64,000 bases of DNA from the NCBI RefSeq assembly GCF_900114445.1, contig NZ_FOTB01000003.1, positions 186,001 through 250,000 of the forward strand. The letters run 5' to 3'. Numbering within the stretch: position 1 is the first letter of the stretch; each line of letters begins with the position of its first letter. Of this stretch, positions 26,504 to 35,760 are shown in pieces. Below the pieces are notes generated by a model. The model searched no databases and was not told the DNA's origin. It worked only from the letters and a program-made list of their open reading frames with translations. The position numbers were made by a program, and so were the translations under genes. The DNA comes from Salinicoccus halodurans (GTDB lineage Bacteria > Bacillota > Bacilli > Staphylococcales > Salinicoccaceae).

Positions 26504-26665
26504 CTACCCCCCGGTCCTCTTTTGCTTCTTTACAAACAATATGGTAAATATCCCGTCAATAACAAGGAGAGCAATAATTCCGTATACCAGGCTGTCTGTT
26601 AAAAGGAACACTCCGATAAAAGACAGTATCGGCAATACAACGAATAATATAAAAAAGAAATTCAT
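26504..26665 (-). CDS. Small membrane protein, 53 residues
   Basis: MNFFFILFVVLPILSFIG starts the first of two predicted transmembrane helices; the second is YGIIALLVIDGIFTILF, and the end is basic (VKKQKRTGG). AAGGAGCAGAGTC precedes the ATG. It begins 19 bp after the arylamine N-acetyltransferase gene on the same strand, so it is probably co-transcribed. No recognised family. Confidence 0.6.
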   Translation of the reverse strand: MNFFFILFVVLPILSFIGVFLLTDSLVYGIIALLVIDGIFTILFVKKQKRTGG

Positions 26666-26684
26666 GACTCTGCTCCTTCTTTAA

Positions 26685-27446
26685 TTAAAATTTAAAGTTA
26701 AAATATTTTTCAGCATAACTATAGAACTGGTCGGATGTTATTTCCATTTTCTCAGAATCTTTTCCTGACCAGACAGTGTAATTCGTTTTTGTGAGTGTAT
26801 GCCTGCCCTGTTTTGTGAAAGCTGTAATCAGCGGATCTTTATTGAAGGGGGAAGTGTCACTGCCGATGATTATATCCTGAACCAGATTGAGATCCTCCAA
26901 GTTTCTGACAGGGTCGCTTATATAAAATTTATATCCGTCAGTCCAGCCTTTCTGGCTGGCGCGCAGATTCATTTTTAATATATGCCCATCATCATCTTCA
27001 ACAATTCTGAATGATCCGTTCCTGGAATCAATTGTTTCACCATCCATCGGTACGGGCTTCAATGGTAAATTGCCTCCAAAACCGGTGTCCACAAGGTAGT
27101 CCTCTCCCTGATGTTTCACGAGAAACATTACATGGGTCTTGTCACCGTACTCAGTGCCATTGTAGACTCTGCCGTAATACATTGAAGTATCAAAGTCATT
27201 TTCCAAAAGGAATAAATGCAGCAGCGGATTAAGCTCGTAACAGAGGCCGCCTTCATGACGATTTAATATTTTATTTATGAGATTATCCCTGGTAATTGAT
27301 TCTTTTTTTCGGCGCATGATTGTCAGGTTTTCAAATGGCCAAGCCTTGGATGTACAGTCGAGGATCCCTTCCAGATCATCAAAGGTGATTTTCTGCTCCA
27401 TTGACAAACCGAGCCGTTGCCTGAATAATAAGTTGAAATCAGTCAT
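26685..27446 (-). CDS. nat: Arylamine N-acetyltransferase
   Basis: Transfers acetyl groups from acetyl-CoA to arylamines or hydrazines; cytosolic, 253 residues. The catalytic triad is visible: Cys69 in RHEGGLCYELN, His105 in KTHVMFLV and Asp120 in YLVDTGFGG. The N-terminal FENLTI segment is also standard. AAGGAGG precedes the ATG. It is divergent from proC and followed by a small membrane-protein gene. Confidence 0.92.
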   Translation of the reverse strand: MTDFNLLFRQRLGLSMEQKITFDDLEGILDCTSKAWPFENLTIMRRKKESITRDNLINKILNRHEGGLCYELNPLLHLFLLENDFDTSMYYGRVYNGTEYGDKTHVMFLVKHQGEDYLVDTGFGGNLPLKPVPMDGETIDSRNGSFRIVEDDDGHILKMNLRASQKGWTDGYKFYISDPVRNLEDLNLVQDIIIGSDTSPFNKDPLITAFTKQGRHTLTKTNYTVWSGKDSEKMEITSDQFYSYAEKYFNFKF

Positions 27447-27510
27447 AATTCAGCCTCCTTGGGGCAAATTATAACATTATTTAAATTTGCAGAACAGAAA
27501 GGGACAATAT

Positions 27511-28302
27511 ATGGATTATAAAATAGGGTTTATCGGTGCCGGTAAGATGGTTGCACATATTGTAAACGGACTTTTAAATCAGCCTGGAATGAAAGAGAGG
27601 ATTGTAGTCGTAGGACGGAGTATGGATAAGCTGGAACAGTTTAACATCGGTAAAGATATCGAAATCAGTACGGACTTTGAGCGTTTGCTGTCATGTAACG
27701 TGATTGTAGGCGGAGTCAGTACACAAGCGACGGTCAGGGTGTTCAGAAAATTGAATGAAACGATGAAGAACAAAGAAACGATATTCATGTCTATCGCTGC
27801 GGGTGTATCCCTTAACGATATTGAATCGGTATTTCCTGAAAGAAAAGTAGTTCGCTGTATGCCGAACATCGCCGTCTCTTCCAATGCCGGTGTGATGGTG
27901 ATGTCGGCGAACAGTCAGACTGATCTTGGCGATCAGCGTTATATCGACGATATTTTCGAAAGCATGGGAGTCGTAGAATGGGTGGATGAAGATTTGATGA
28001 AATATGTGCCGGCACTCACTGGCTCCTCCCCATCATATGCTTTCCTGATGATTGAGGCTATGGCAGACAAAGCCGTGAGTGTCGGATTTGACAGAAAACA
28101 GTCGTACCGTCTTGCTGCCCAGGTTCTGGAGGGCGCCGGTAAAATGCTGCTGGATACGGGTGAACATCCGGCAGTATTGAAAGATCAGATTACTACATCC
28201 GGGGGATCAACAATCCAGGGAGTAATGAAACTGGAGCAGGAAGGTTTCCGGAACAATGTCATGCAGGCGATGCAGTCCGTCAATGATGCGAACGAAAAGT
28301 AG
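27511..28302 (+). CDS. proC: Pyrroline-5-carboxylate reductase
   Basis: NAD(P)H-dependent last step of proline synthesis, 263 residues. Rossmann motif GFIGAGKMVAHIVNGL at the N-terminus, RCMPNIAVSSNAGVMVM near 120, and the family signature near 220 (LKDQITTSGGSTIQGVMKLEQEGF). ATG 27511 has AAAGGG eight bases upstream; an in-frame TTG at 27487 lacks one. Proline is also a compatible solute, relevant if the organism is halotolerant. The stop codon is part of a bidirectional hairpin shared with the ferritin gene. Confidence 0.94.
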   Translation: MDYKIGFIGAGKMVAHIVNGLLNQPGMKERIVVVGRSMDKLEQFNIGKDIEISTDFERLLSCNVIVGGVSTQATVRVFRKLNETMKNKETIFMSIAAGVSLNDIESVFPERKVVRCMPNIAVSSNAGVMVMSANSQTDLGDQRYIDDIFESMGVVEWVDEDLMKYVPALTGSSPSYAFLMIEAMADKAVSVGFDRKQSYRLAAQVLEGAGKMLLDTGEHPAVLKDQITTSGGSTIQGVMKLEQEGFRNNVMQAMQSVNDANEK

Positions 28303-28334
28303 AGTGGCCGATGGAACTTTCCATCGGCCACTCT
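28301..28334. terminator. Bidirectional hairpin between proC and ftnA
   Basis: 16-bp perfect stem AGAGTGGCCGATGGAA with its complement; only a weak T tract (TCATATT) on the plus side. Confidence 0.75.
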
Positions 28335-28350
28335 CATATTATCGGACAAT

Positions 28351-28857
28351 CTATTCGTTTTCTTCATCAAAACTGCGTTTGGCGAGCTCACGCTCATAGA
28401 TGAATAATGCGTTATTATCATCTTTGATACGTTCTATATAGTCTATATGCCGTTCGAAAGTTGCTTCTTCTTCAACTTGTTCATCGAGGAACCATCTGAT
28501 GAATGACAAGGTTGCATATTCTTTCTCATCAGTAGCGACATCAGAAATATTATAAAATGATTTTGTCACTTCTTTTTCCTGTGCCAAGCCGGCTTTAAAA
28601 GTATCAAGGATGGAATTATAATCAGTCGTCGGAGCTGGGATTTCTTTGAATACTGCCCGAACTCCGCGGTCGTTCAGATAATCATAAAGCTTCATGCCAT
28701 GGAACCTTTCTTCTTTGGCCTGCTGGATATAAAAGTTCGCGAATCCCTCATAGCTTCTGGACTCACAATATGCCGCCATTGCCATATACTCGTGTGCTGC
28801 TGCAAATTCATTGTTCATTTGGTTATTCAATGCCTCTTTAAGTTTTTCAGATAACAT
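28351..28857 (-). CDS. ftnA: Ferritin
   Basis: Iron-storage protein forming a 24-mer, 168 residues. Ferroxidase-centre residues are visible: Glu17 in [10 protein letters not shown], the glutamate and histidine of [15 protein letters not shown], and EKEVTKSF and [13 protein letters not shown] in later helices. It matches the non-haem FtnA type. AAAGGAGG precedes the ATG. I looked for a full PerR box upstream and found only a half-site, so peroxide control is not claimed. Confidence 0.94.
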   Translation of the reverse strand: MLSEKLKEALNNQMNNEFAAAHEYMAMAAYCESRSYEGFANFYIQQAKEERFHGMKLYDYLNDRGVRAVFKEIPAPTTDYNSILDTFKAGLAQEKEVTKSFYNISDVATDEKEYATLSFIRWFLDEQVEEEATFERHIDYIERIKDDNNALFIYERELAKRSFDEENE

Positions 28858-29031
28858 ATTATCAATGCCTCCTTTATAAAGCTTAATTATAATTACCCTC
28901 TTATTACTAAATATATCACTGTTCCCTCCGATAAAAAATGATTGAGCTGTTTACTTACTTAAATCCTATCTATATAATAGGATTTAATATATCCTGAATA
29001 AAAGGAAATTCATTTTAAAAGGAGTGGCTCA

Positions 29032-29946
29032 GTGAATATAGAAAACTTGGAGGCATTTGTTTTTGTAAATCACTTTGGAAGTATTAATAAAGCTTCTAAA
29101 GCGCTCTTTTTATCACAGCCATCAGTAACCTCCAGAATAAAATCACTTGAACGCGAACTTGATGCTGAGCTGTTCGAAAGAACGGGACGGCGGTTGAGGC
29201 TGACAGACACAGGAGCAGGCTTTCTGCCGTTTGCAGAAAACATAGTGGATACACTGAAGAAAGGAAAGGCATACCTGCAAAGCAGTAAAAGCGAAAATCA
29301 TTTTACAATCGGGAGTTCAGGCTTGATCTCTTTTTATCTGATTCCGAGGATCCTACCAATGCTAAAACAGAACTTTCCTGAATTGAATATAAAAATAGTG
29401 ACCGCACCGAGTGAAGAAGTATCCAGAATGGTAGCCGCTGGAGAAGTCGATGTTGGTTTTGCGAGCAATATATCGAATCCCAGGCTCAGTACATTGAAAG
29501 TGGCCGAAAGTCCAATCAAGTTGATTGTCCCGGCAGGCCATGAATTTACAGGAGGAAATGTGGATGCAGAGAGGCTGGCCGAAAATACTATTGTTTTCTT
29601 CGCCTGCGGTTCATTGGACTGGACGATGGTGCATAATCTGTTCCTGAACCTGGAAGCGCAGCCTGACATCAAGTATGAAGTAGACAGCATGGAGACGGCC
29701 AAAGGAATCATTTTAAATAAAGCTGCCATCGGATTTTTACCGGAACTCAGCGTGCACAGAGAAATCGAAGAAGGAAGTTTATATGGGCTTGATATTCCCG
29801 AACTATCCAATGTGTCATTGAAGACGGACATGATCTACAGGAATGATACATTCCTATCCTGGATGGACGGATTCGTCGGAATCGTAAAACAGGCTGCAGA
29901 GATCCGTCCGAAAAGTGATGTGCTTATAGATCCTCTCTATAAGTAA
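29032..29946 (+). CDS. LysR-type regulator, CysL-like
   Basis: Transcription factor of 304 residues. Winged helix about 1-60 (GSINKASKALFLSQPSVTSRIKSLERELDAELFERTGRRL), effector domain 88-295. The layout and DNA-binding helix resemble CysL/YtlI-type regulators. The GTG start follows AAAAGGAGTGG. It is upstream of, and co-directional with, an ABC importer, FMN monooxygenase and FMN reductase, so it most likely controls that sulfur-scavenging operon. Confidence 0.88.
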   Translation: MNIENLEAFVFVNHFGSINKASKALFLSQPSVTSRIKSLERELDAELFERTGRRLRLTDTGAGFLPFAENIVDTLKKGKAYLQSSKSENHFTIGSSGLISFYLIPRILPMLKQNFPELNIKIVTAPSEEVSRMVAAGEVDVGFASNISNPRLSTLKVAESPIKLIVPAGHEFTGGNVDAERLAENTIVFFACGSLDWTMVHNLFLNLEAQPDIKYEVDSMETAKGIILNKAAIGFLPELSVHREIEEGSLYGLDIPELSNVSLKTDMIYRNDTFLSWMDGFVGIVKQAAEIRPKSDVLIDPLYK

Positions 29947-29967
29947 GGTCTAAAACACCTATATATA

Positions 29968-29998
29968 AGCATCTTGCCCTGTAACGGCCAGGATGCTA
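29968..29998 (+). promoter_or_regulatory. Inverted repeat upstream of the sulfur-scavenging operon
   Basis: AGCATCTTGCC and GGCCAGGATGCT form an imperfect dyad with a short loop, no T run. Lying between the LysR gene and its presumed target, it is either the LysR site or a weak terminator. Confidence 0.35.
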
Positions 29999-30048
29999 TA
30001 CTTATCAGCATTAATCATACTATAATAGTAGGAATTTGGAGGGAGTCC

Positions 30049-30834
30049 ATGATTAAAGTTTCAGGTCTGAAGAAAGCTTTCAAAAATACAGAAGTACTGA
30101 AAGATATTAATTTCGAAGTAAAAGATGGTGAAACTGTCGTGATAATCGGCCCATCAGGTTCCGGAAAATCAACTTTGCTGAGATGTTTGAACTACCTGGA
30201 GAAACCCGATGCAGGTCTTATAGATATAGGCGATGTTTCTGCAAATACCGAGAGAGTTAAGAAGCCGACGATCAATAAGCTGAGAATGCAGACCTCAATG
30301 GTCTTTCAGCATTACAATTTATTCAAAAACAAAACTGTGCTGGGCAATATCACATATCCCCTCACTGCTTCAAAAAAATTTAAGAAGGAGGAAGCAGTAG
30401 AGATTGGTGAAAAGCTGCTGGGTCAGGTGGGTATCCTTGATAAATCAAAGCAATATCCAGTGGCATTGTCAGGAGGCCAGCAGCAAAGAGTCGGCATTGC
30501 AAGAGCATTAGCAGCCGATCCGCATGCTATCCTGTTTGATGAACCGACATCATCACTCGATCCCGAGTGGGTCGGAGAAGTGCTCAAAGTGATTTCGGAT
30601 ATATCAAAAAAAGAAAAAACGATGATTATTGTGACACATGAGATGGATTTTGCCAAAGAAATTGCCGACAGGGTGATTTTCATGGCTGATGGCCACATTG
30701 TCGAAGAAGGAACACCGGAAGAGATATTTGATAACCCGGAAAATGAAAGAACCAGAAAATTCCTGAGAAAATACACAAATCATTCCGGCAGCATCGAAGA
30801 AGAAACAATTGAACCGGAACTTGTGACAGTCTAA
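30049..30834 (+). CDS. Amino-acid ABC importer ATPase
   Basis: ATPase of the polar amino acid family, 261 residues. Walker A GPSGSGKST, Q-loop MVFQHYNLF, signature LSGGQQQRVGIARAL, Walker B AILFDEPTSSLDPEWVGEVL, H-loop THEMDFA. The motif set is that of GlnQ/HisP/TcyN ATPases. GGAGGGAG precedes ATG 30049. The permease gene follows 20 bp later. In B. subtilis a comparable gene (ytmN/tcyN) sits with the YtmO monooxygenase, so cystine or S-methylcysteine derivatives are plausible cargo. Confidence 0.9.
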   Translation: MIKVSGLKKAFKNTEVLKDINFEVKDGETVVIIGPSGSGKSTLLRCLNYLEKPDAGLIDIGDVSANTERVKKPTINKLRMQTSMVFQHYNLFKNKTVLGNITYPLTASKKFKKEEAVEIGEKLLGQVGILDKSKQYPVALSGGQQQRVGIARALAADPHAILFDEPTSSLDPEWVGEVLKVISDISKKEKTMIIVTHEMDFAKEIADRVIFMADGHIVEEGTPEEIFDNPENERTRKFLRKYTNHSGSIEEETIEPELVTV

Positions 30835-30854
30835 TAAGATGAGGAAGTGATGTA

Positions 30855-31526
30855 ATGAATTTTGATATTGGTTATATGATTGAAATATTACCTCAACTGC
30901 TGGTATATATCCCGATCACTCTGTATCTCGCAATCGTTTCCATGATTATCGCAGTTGTAATCGGCGGGGTCCTGTCATTGATTCTGGTTAATAGAACGCC
31001 GGTGGCGGTGCAGTTGTCAAAACTGTATATTTCGTTCTTCAGGGGTACGCCGGTACTTGTACAGCTGCTCATGATCTATTTCGGATTGCCGCAGCTTTTC
31101 CCATGGTTGAATTCCATTTCCGCAGTTAATGCGGCAATTATCGCCTTCAGTTTCAATACGTCCGCATACCTCGCAGAAATATTCAGGGCTGCACTTACCT
31201 CTGTAGATAAAGGACAGACCGAAGCAGCGATTTCCACAGGGCTTACATATCATCAGGCGGTTTGGGGTATTGTTCTGCCGCAGGCTGTAAGAAATGCAGT
31301 GCCGGCCACAGGGAATATGTTCATCGGATTGATCAAAAACTCTTCCCTGGCTTTCACTATCGGCGTTACAGAATTACTCGCTCAGGGGAAACTGCTTGCT
31401 ACAGCAACATTACAATTTTTCGAAGCTTACCTCGCAGTCGGCATCATATACTGGGGCATGACCATTCTATACAGCTGGATGCAGAAATGGTATGAAGCAA
31501 AAATAAATAAGCCATATGAAGCGTGA
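30855..31526 (+). CDS. Amino-acid ABC importer permease
   Basis: HisM/GlnP-type permease of 223 residues with about five helices. The FFRGTPVLVQLLMIYFGLPQ segment near 60 and the EAA loop AEIFRAALTSVDKGQTEAAISTGLTYHQAVWGIVLPQA near 105-145 are diagnostic. Only one permease gene is present, so the channel would be a homodimer. No substrate-binding protein gene occurs in this operon, which is unusual for the family. GAGGAAGTGATG ribosome site. Confidence 0.9.
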   Translation: MNFDIGYMIEILPQLLVYIPITLYLAIVSMIIAVVIGGVLSLILVNRTPVAVQLSKLYISFFRGTPVLVQLLMIYFGLPQLFPWLNSISAVNAAIIAFSFNTSAYLAEIFRAALTSVDKGQTEAAISTGLTYHQAVWGIVLPQAVRNAVPATGNMFIGLIKNSSLAFTIGVTELLAQGKLLATATLQFFEAYLAVGIIYWGMTILYSWMQKWYEAKINKPYEA

Positions 31527-31565
31527 TGCAATATATAAATTTAGCTAATGGGAAGTGATGTAATC

Positions 31566-32903
31566 ATGAGCAAAAAACAGATCAAACTGGGACTTCTGGT
31601 CCAGGGACCGGGTGCGCATCCCTATTCATGGCGGGCAGATGATACTGTGATAGACGGCAGTATCAATTTTGAGTATTATCTGGATGTTACAAAACGAGCT
31701 GAAACAGCAGGTTTTGAATTTCTGTTCATAGCAGATGGTGTTCATATTAATGAACAATCCATCCCACATTTTTTGAACCGTTTTGAACCATTGACCCTTC
31801 TATCTGCACTGGCACCGCTCACATCCAAAATTGGTTTGGCGGGGACGGTATCAACGACTTACAGTGAACCGTATAATATATCGAGACAACTGGCTGCCAT
31901 TGATCAGATCAGTGGCGGACGTGCGGGTTGGAACGTCGTTACAACGCCTCTCGAAGGCAGTGCGGACAACTTTAATAAAGGTAATCATCCTGAGCATTCA
32001 AAGCGTTATCAGATGGCTGGTGAATATATTGAGGTGGTTCAGGGTCTGTGGGATTCATGGGAAGATGATGCCTTTGTCAGGAACCGTGAAACCGGCGAGT
32101 TTTTCGATAAAAACAAACTCCATACATTGGATTATAAAGGCGATTTCTTTAATGTGAAAGGACCATTGAACATTCAAAGATCCCAACAGGGACAACCTGT
32201 TATTTTTCAGGCAGGTGCTTCAAAAACCGGAAGAACTTTCGCAGCAAAGTACGGTGAAGCAGTGTTCACTCATGCGAATTCATTTGAAATCAACAAAGAG
32301 TATTATAACGATATAAAATCACAGGCAGAGAAATATGGCAGAAATGAAGAAGATGTCCTGATACTCCCCTCCTTGTCTCCAATCATCGGTGCAACAGAAG
32401 AAGAAGTTGAACAAAAGCATGAAGAAATTAAAAACCTGATCACCATCGACAAAGCTTTGGAAGTACTGGGAAGATTTTTCGACCATTATGATTTCAGCCA
32501 GCATACATTGGATGCGCCTTTCCCGGATATTGGAGATGTCGGCAAAAACAGTTTCAGATCCACTACGGACAATATCAAAAGGAAAGCTTATGAAAATGGT
32601 TCAACGTTGAGGGAAGTGGCGTTGGAAGTGGCTTCTCCCAAAGATGTATTTTCCGGCACTTACCGGCAGGTGGCGGATAAGATGATTGAATGGGTGGAAA
32701 ACGGAGCGGCGGATGGCTTTGTATACACGCCCCAGACCTTCGGTAGTCAGTATGATGCATTTTTAGAATATGTTGTACCCATACTTGAAGAGAACGGAAG
32801 TTATACACGGGAATATGCCGGAGAAACATTGAGAGAAAATCTGGGGCTTAAATTTAAAGAAAATCGTTATACGAAAGAAAAAAGCAAAAGTGTCAAAGCA
32901 TAG
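31566..32903 (+). CDS. FMN-dependent monooxygenase (NtaA/SnaA/DszA family)
   Basis: Flavin monooxygenase of 445 residues that needs reduced FMN from a partner reductase. Family segments: PYSWRADDTVIDGSINFEYY, EFLFIADGVHI, EPLTLLSALAPLTSKIGLAGTVSTTYSEPYN, AAIDQISGGRAGWNVVTT, PVIFQAGASKTGRTFAAKYGEAVFT. Members desulfurise organosulfur compounds or oxidise aminopolycarboxylates; B. subtilis YtmO is a relative. ATG 31566 follows GGGAAGTGATG. The reductase gene comes 40 bp downstream and transporter genes lie upstream, supporting a role in freeing sulfur from an imported compound. Confidence 0.92.
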   Translation: MSKKQIKLGLLVQGPGAHPYSWRADDTVIDGSINFEYYLDVTKRAETAGFEFLFIADGVHINEQSIPHFLNRFEPLTLLSALAPLTSKIGLAGTVSTTYSEPYNISRQLAAIDQISGGRAGWNVVTTPLEGSADNFNKGNHPEHSKRYQMAGEYIEVVQGLWDSWEDDAFVRNRETGEFFDKNKLHTLDYKGDFFNVKGPLNIQRSQQGQPVIFQAGASKTGRTFAAKYGEAVFTHANSFEINKEYYNDIKSQAEKYGRNEEDVLILPSLSPIIGATEEEVEQKHEEIKNLITIDKALEVLGRFFDHYDFSQHTLDAPFPDIGDVGKNSFRSTTDNIKRKAYENGSTLREVALEVASPKDVFSGTYRQVADKMIEWVENGAADGFVYTPQTFGSQYDAFLEYVVPILEENGSYTREYAGETLRENLGLKFKENRYTKEKSKSVKA

Positions 32904-32943
32904 TGGCAATACATTTTGAAGATCATTTGGAACAGAAGATTTT

Positions 32944-33483
32944 ATGTATGATATCGTAGTCATTTCAGGCAGTCCTTCCTTAGAATCCAGGTCACAGAAT
33001 GTTTTAAAATATATTGGCAGCATATTAAAAGCCAGAGTATTTTCCATCGGTCATATATCAGTCAGAGATGTACCTGCAGAGGATCTGATGTTCGGTAATT
33101 TCAACAGCCCTGAAGTAAATGATATTGCCAGAATTATAGAAAATGCCAAAGGCGTTATTGTAGGCTCTCCAGTGTATAAAGCATCCTATTCAGGAGTGCT
33201 TAAAAGTCTATTCGATATTTTGCCTCAGGATGTATTAAAAAACACACCGGTTCTTCCTGTAATGTCGGGAGGCAGCATCTCGCACCTGCTTGCTTTGGAA
33301 TATGCTTTGAAACCTTTGATTTCCACACTCAAAGGTACAACGCTTAAAGGTGTTTATTATTTGGACAGCCAGGTTGATAAAACATCAGTCGCCCCTATCC
33401 AGGATGCAGATCTGATACAGACTACAGAAATACAAATTGATGATCTACTTGAAAAAATGAATCTGGAGAAAAGTTTCTCGTGA
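32944..33483 (+). CDS. NADPH-dependent FMN reductase (SsuE-like)
   Basis: Flavodoxin-fold reductase of 179 residues that would supply reduced FMN to the monooxygenase. Phosphate-binding loop SGSPSLESRSQN at the N-terminus, GVIVGSPVYKASYSGVLKSLFD near 70-90, and MSGGSISHLLALEYALKPL near 105. These match the SsuE/MsuE type. The ribosome site is weak (AACAGAAGA). Last gene of the operon, before a bidirectional terminator. Confidence 0.9.
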   Translation: MYDIVVISGSPSLESRSQNVLKYIGSILKARVFSIGHISVRDVPAEDLMFGNFNSPEVNDIARIIENAKGVIVGSPVYKASYSGVLKSLFDILPQDVLKNTPVLPVMSGGSISHLLALEYALKPLISTLKGTTLKGVYYLDSQVDKTSVAPIQDADLIQTTEIQIDDLLEKMNLEKSFS

Positions 33484-33489
33484 AACAAT

Positions 33490-33530
33490 TAAATCAGGCA
33501 CCCGATTACTCAATCGGATGCCTGATTTTT
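33490..33530. terminator. Bidirectional terminator between the FMN reductase gene and metC
   Basis: AAATCAGGCACCCGATT with its near-complement, one mismatch, T runs on both sides. Confidence 0.9.
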
Positions 33531-34656
33531 ATATACTGTCCAGTGCATGTTTTATATCGTTGATGAGATCGTCTGCGGCCTCTATCCCGACGGAGAGCCT
33601 GAATAATCCTTCTGTTATGCCTTTAGCCTGCCTTTCTTCTTCAGTGAGCGCCTTATGGCTGGATGTCTTTGGATGGGAAAGAATAGATTCCACGCCTCCA
33701 AGACTCACTGACACAAGAGGAATATTCAGTTGATCAACAAACTTCTGAGCTTTGGACTCGTCCTTTATTCTGAAGCTGATTACTGCTCCGCCATGATTTG
33801 CCTGAGAAAGATGCAGCTGATCTTCACCAGGATAGTAGATATCAGTGATGCCTTCATGTGTTTTAAAGAATGTATATAACTTTTCTGTGTTTTCTGTGGA
33901 TTTTTTCCAACGGATTGATAATGTCTTCAAGTGTTGGCTGAGTGTCCAGCAGTCATAGGTTCCGAGCCCCATCCCCATTACTACCTGCAGTTCCTGTATG
34001 CTGTTTTTGATCGTCTCATCATTAACAATGACAGCTCCTGCCAGCAAATCACTGTGACCGCCTAAGAATTTTGTAGCACTGTGTACAACTATGTCTGCAC
34101 CAAGACTGAGCGGACTCTGACCGAGAGGGGTCATAAATGTATTATCCACGATTGTGATCAGATTATTCTTTCTGGCTATCTCAACAATTCCTTTGATGTC
34201 AGTGACTTTCAGTGTTGGATTGGACGGAGTCTCAATATATATAGCTTTAGTATTCTCTGTAATGGCATTCTTAATGTTGTTTAAATCGGATTGATCGATT
34301 GCGGTAAGCTCCAGCTGATAACGTTTTAAGATGGTTTTGCCAAGTTCATAAGTACCGCCATACATGTCGCCTGGCATTATAATATGATCACCGGGAGAAG
34401 AAGTCATCAGCGCAGCTGCTATGGCAGACATACCTGAGTTGAAGGCAAATCCGTACTTCCCATTTTCAAGACGTGCCAGTTTTTCTTCCAGTTTCTCTCT
34501 GTTTGGATTGCTATTTCTTACATACAGATGCGCCTCTTCGTCGTCCAGGCTTGGACGGAGGAAGGCTGTTGAATAATATAAAGGCTGGTTTGCAGTATCG
34601 TATTCTTTTCCTCGTTTAGAATCAATAATCATATCCGTATCTATGGAATTTTTCAT
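33529..34656 (-). CDS. metC: Cystathionine beta-lyase
   Basis: PLP enzyme cleaving cystathionine to homocysteine, pyruvate and ammonia; 375 residues. Cys/Met PLP family motifs: YVRNSNPNREKLEEKLARLENG, FNSGMSAIAAALM, DMYGGTYELGK, PSNPTLKVTDI, and the PLP lysine in HSATKFLGGHSDLLAG. The C-terminus has VSLGGVESILSHP. Placement behind metI, as in B. subtilis and S. aureus, favours MetC over cystathionine gamma-lyase. AAAAGGGG precedes the ATG, and the metI stop lies two bases upstream. Confidence 0.88.
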   Translation of the reverse strand: MKNSIDTDMIIDSKRGKEYDTANQPLYYSTAFLRPSLDDEEAHLYVRNSNPNREKLEEKLARLENGKYGFAFNSGMSAIAAALMTSSPGDHIIMPGDMYGGTYELGKTILKRYQLELTAIDQSDLNNIKNAITENTKAIYIETPSNPTLKVTDIKGIVEIARKNNLITIVDNTFMTPLGQSPLSLGADIVVHSATKFLGGHSDLLAGAVIVNDETIKNSIQELQVVMGMGLGTYDCWTLSQHLKTLSIRWKKSTENTEKLYTFFKTHEGITDIYYPGEDQLHLSQANHGGAVISFRIKDESKAQKFVDQLNIPLVSVSLGGVESILSHPKTSSHKALTEEERQAKGITEGLFRLSVGIEAADDLINDIKHALDSI

Positions 34657-34658
34657 GT

Positions 34659-35750
34659 TTATCCCCTTTTCGATTTATTAATTGCCTGCGTCAGATCCGC
34701 TTTGATATCTTCCACATTTTCGATACCGATTGAAAATCTTAACAGTTGCTCATCAATGCCTCTTTTGATTTTCTCCTCATCCGGCATATCAGCATGGGTT
34801 TGTGTGAACGGGAACGTGATGAATGTCTCTGTACCTCCCAGGCTTTCAGCAAATGTACAGACATTAATATTTTCCAGAACAGAAGCTGCACTGTAATTTT
34901 TATTCAACCGCAGACTCATCATACCTGTCCTTCCTGAGTATAACACTTCATCGATTGCCTCATCAGATGTGAAATGCTCTGCTAATACTCTGGCATTTTC
35001 TGTCGCACGCTCCATGCGCAGATGAAGTGTTTTTAACCCCCGGAGCAGCAAATAGCTGTCAAATGGTGATAGCGTCGCACCGATCATATTATGGTGGAGG
35101 GCGAGTACATCGGATAAATCACCGTCTTTCACCGTAACGACACCTGCCAGAACATCGTTATGGCCACCAATATATTTTGTTGCTGAATGGAGAACAATAT
35201 CTGCTCCATCATCAAGCGGTGTATAAAAATACGGTGTTAGAAAAGTATTGTCGAGTATCGTCAATATACCGTAATTATTCGCTATTTCGTATAAGGGTTG
35301 TAGCGGTACTTCTATCATTGACGGGTTTGTCACAGGTTCTATGAAAAACGCTCTGGTATGATCGTTCAGTTTCTCTTTGACTGCTTTAATATCAGAGAAA
35401 TCCACATATTGGAATTTCACATTATATTGTGATTCGTAGAAATCAAAAATTCTAAAAGTTCCGCCGTAGAGATCGAAACTGACCAGTATTTCATCGCCAG
35501 GTTTAAAAAGATTACATACGAGCTGTATGGCAGACATGCCGCTTGAAGTTGCAAACGAAGCACTCCCCTTTTCCAATTCAGCAAATGCCTCCTCAAAGTG
35601 GGAACGTGTCGGGTTTTTTGTTCTGGTATAGTCGTATCCTGTAGAAGCTCCGAGCTTCTTATGTCCGTAAGCCGTCGCAGTGTATATAGGGCTTGTCGTT
35701 GCGCCGGTTGGATCGGTTTTAAGACCTATTTGAGCCAATTTCGTTTCCAT
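34659..35750 (-). CDS. metI: Cystathionine gamma-synthase
   Basis: PLP enzyme joining O-acyl-homoserine with cysteine to form cystathionine; 363 residues. Motifs: DYTRTKNPTRSHFEEAFAELEKG, TSSGMSAIQLVC, DLYGGTFRIF, PVTNPSMIEVP, PLP lysine in HSATKYIGGHNDVLAGV, and SLGGTETFITFP. ATG 35750 is eight bases from AGAGGAGG; another in-frame ATG at 35756 is too close to it. It is the first gene of an operon behind a Met-type T-box leader, as in staphylococci. Confidence 0.92.
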   Translation of the reverse strand: METKLAQIGLKTDPTGATTSPIYTATAYGHKKLGASTGYDYTRTKNPTRSHFEEAFAELEKGSASFATSSGMSAIQLVCNLFKPGDEILVSFDLYGGTFRIFDFYESQYNVKFQYVDFSDIKAVKEKLNDHTRAFFIEPVTNPSMIEVPLQPLYEIANNYGILTILDNTFLTPYFYTPLDDGADIVLHSATKYIGGHNDVLAGVVTVKDGDLSDVLALHHNMIGATLSPFDSYLLLRGLKTLHLRMERATENARVLAEHFTSDEAIDEVLYSGRTGMMSLRLNKNYSAASVLENINVCTFAESLGGTETFITFPFTQTHADMPDEEKIKRGIDEQLLRFSIGIENVEDIKADLTQAINKSKRG

Positions 35751-35760
35751 TATCATGACC

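Noticed and set aside
26469-26684. Plus-strand ORF of 71 codons
   Set aside because: Antisense to the small membrane-protein gene at 26504-26665, which has the better ribosome site and a proper hydrophobic pattern.
28862-28910. Possible PerR box upstream of ftnA
   Set aside because: Only one half-site (TTATAAT) matches; the second half (ACCCTCT) does not fit the consensus.
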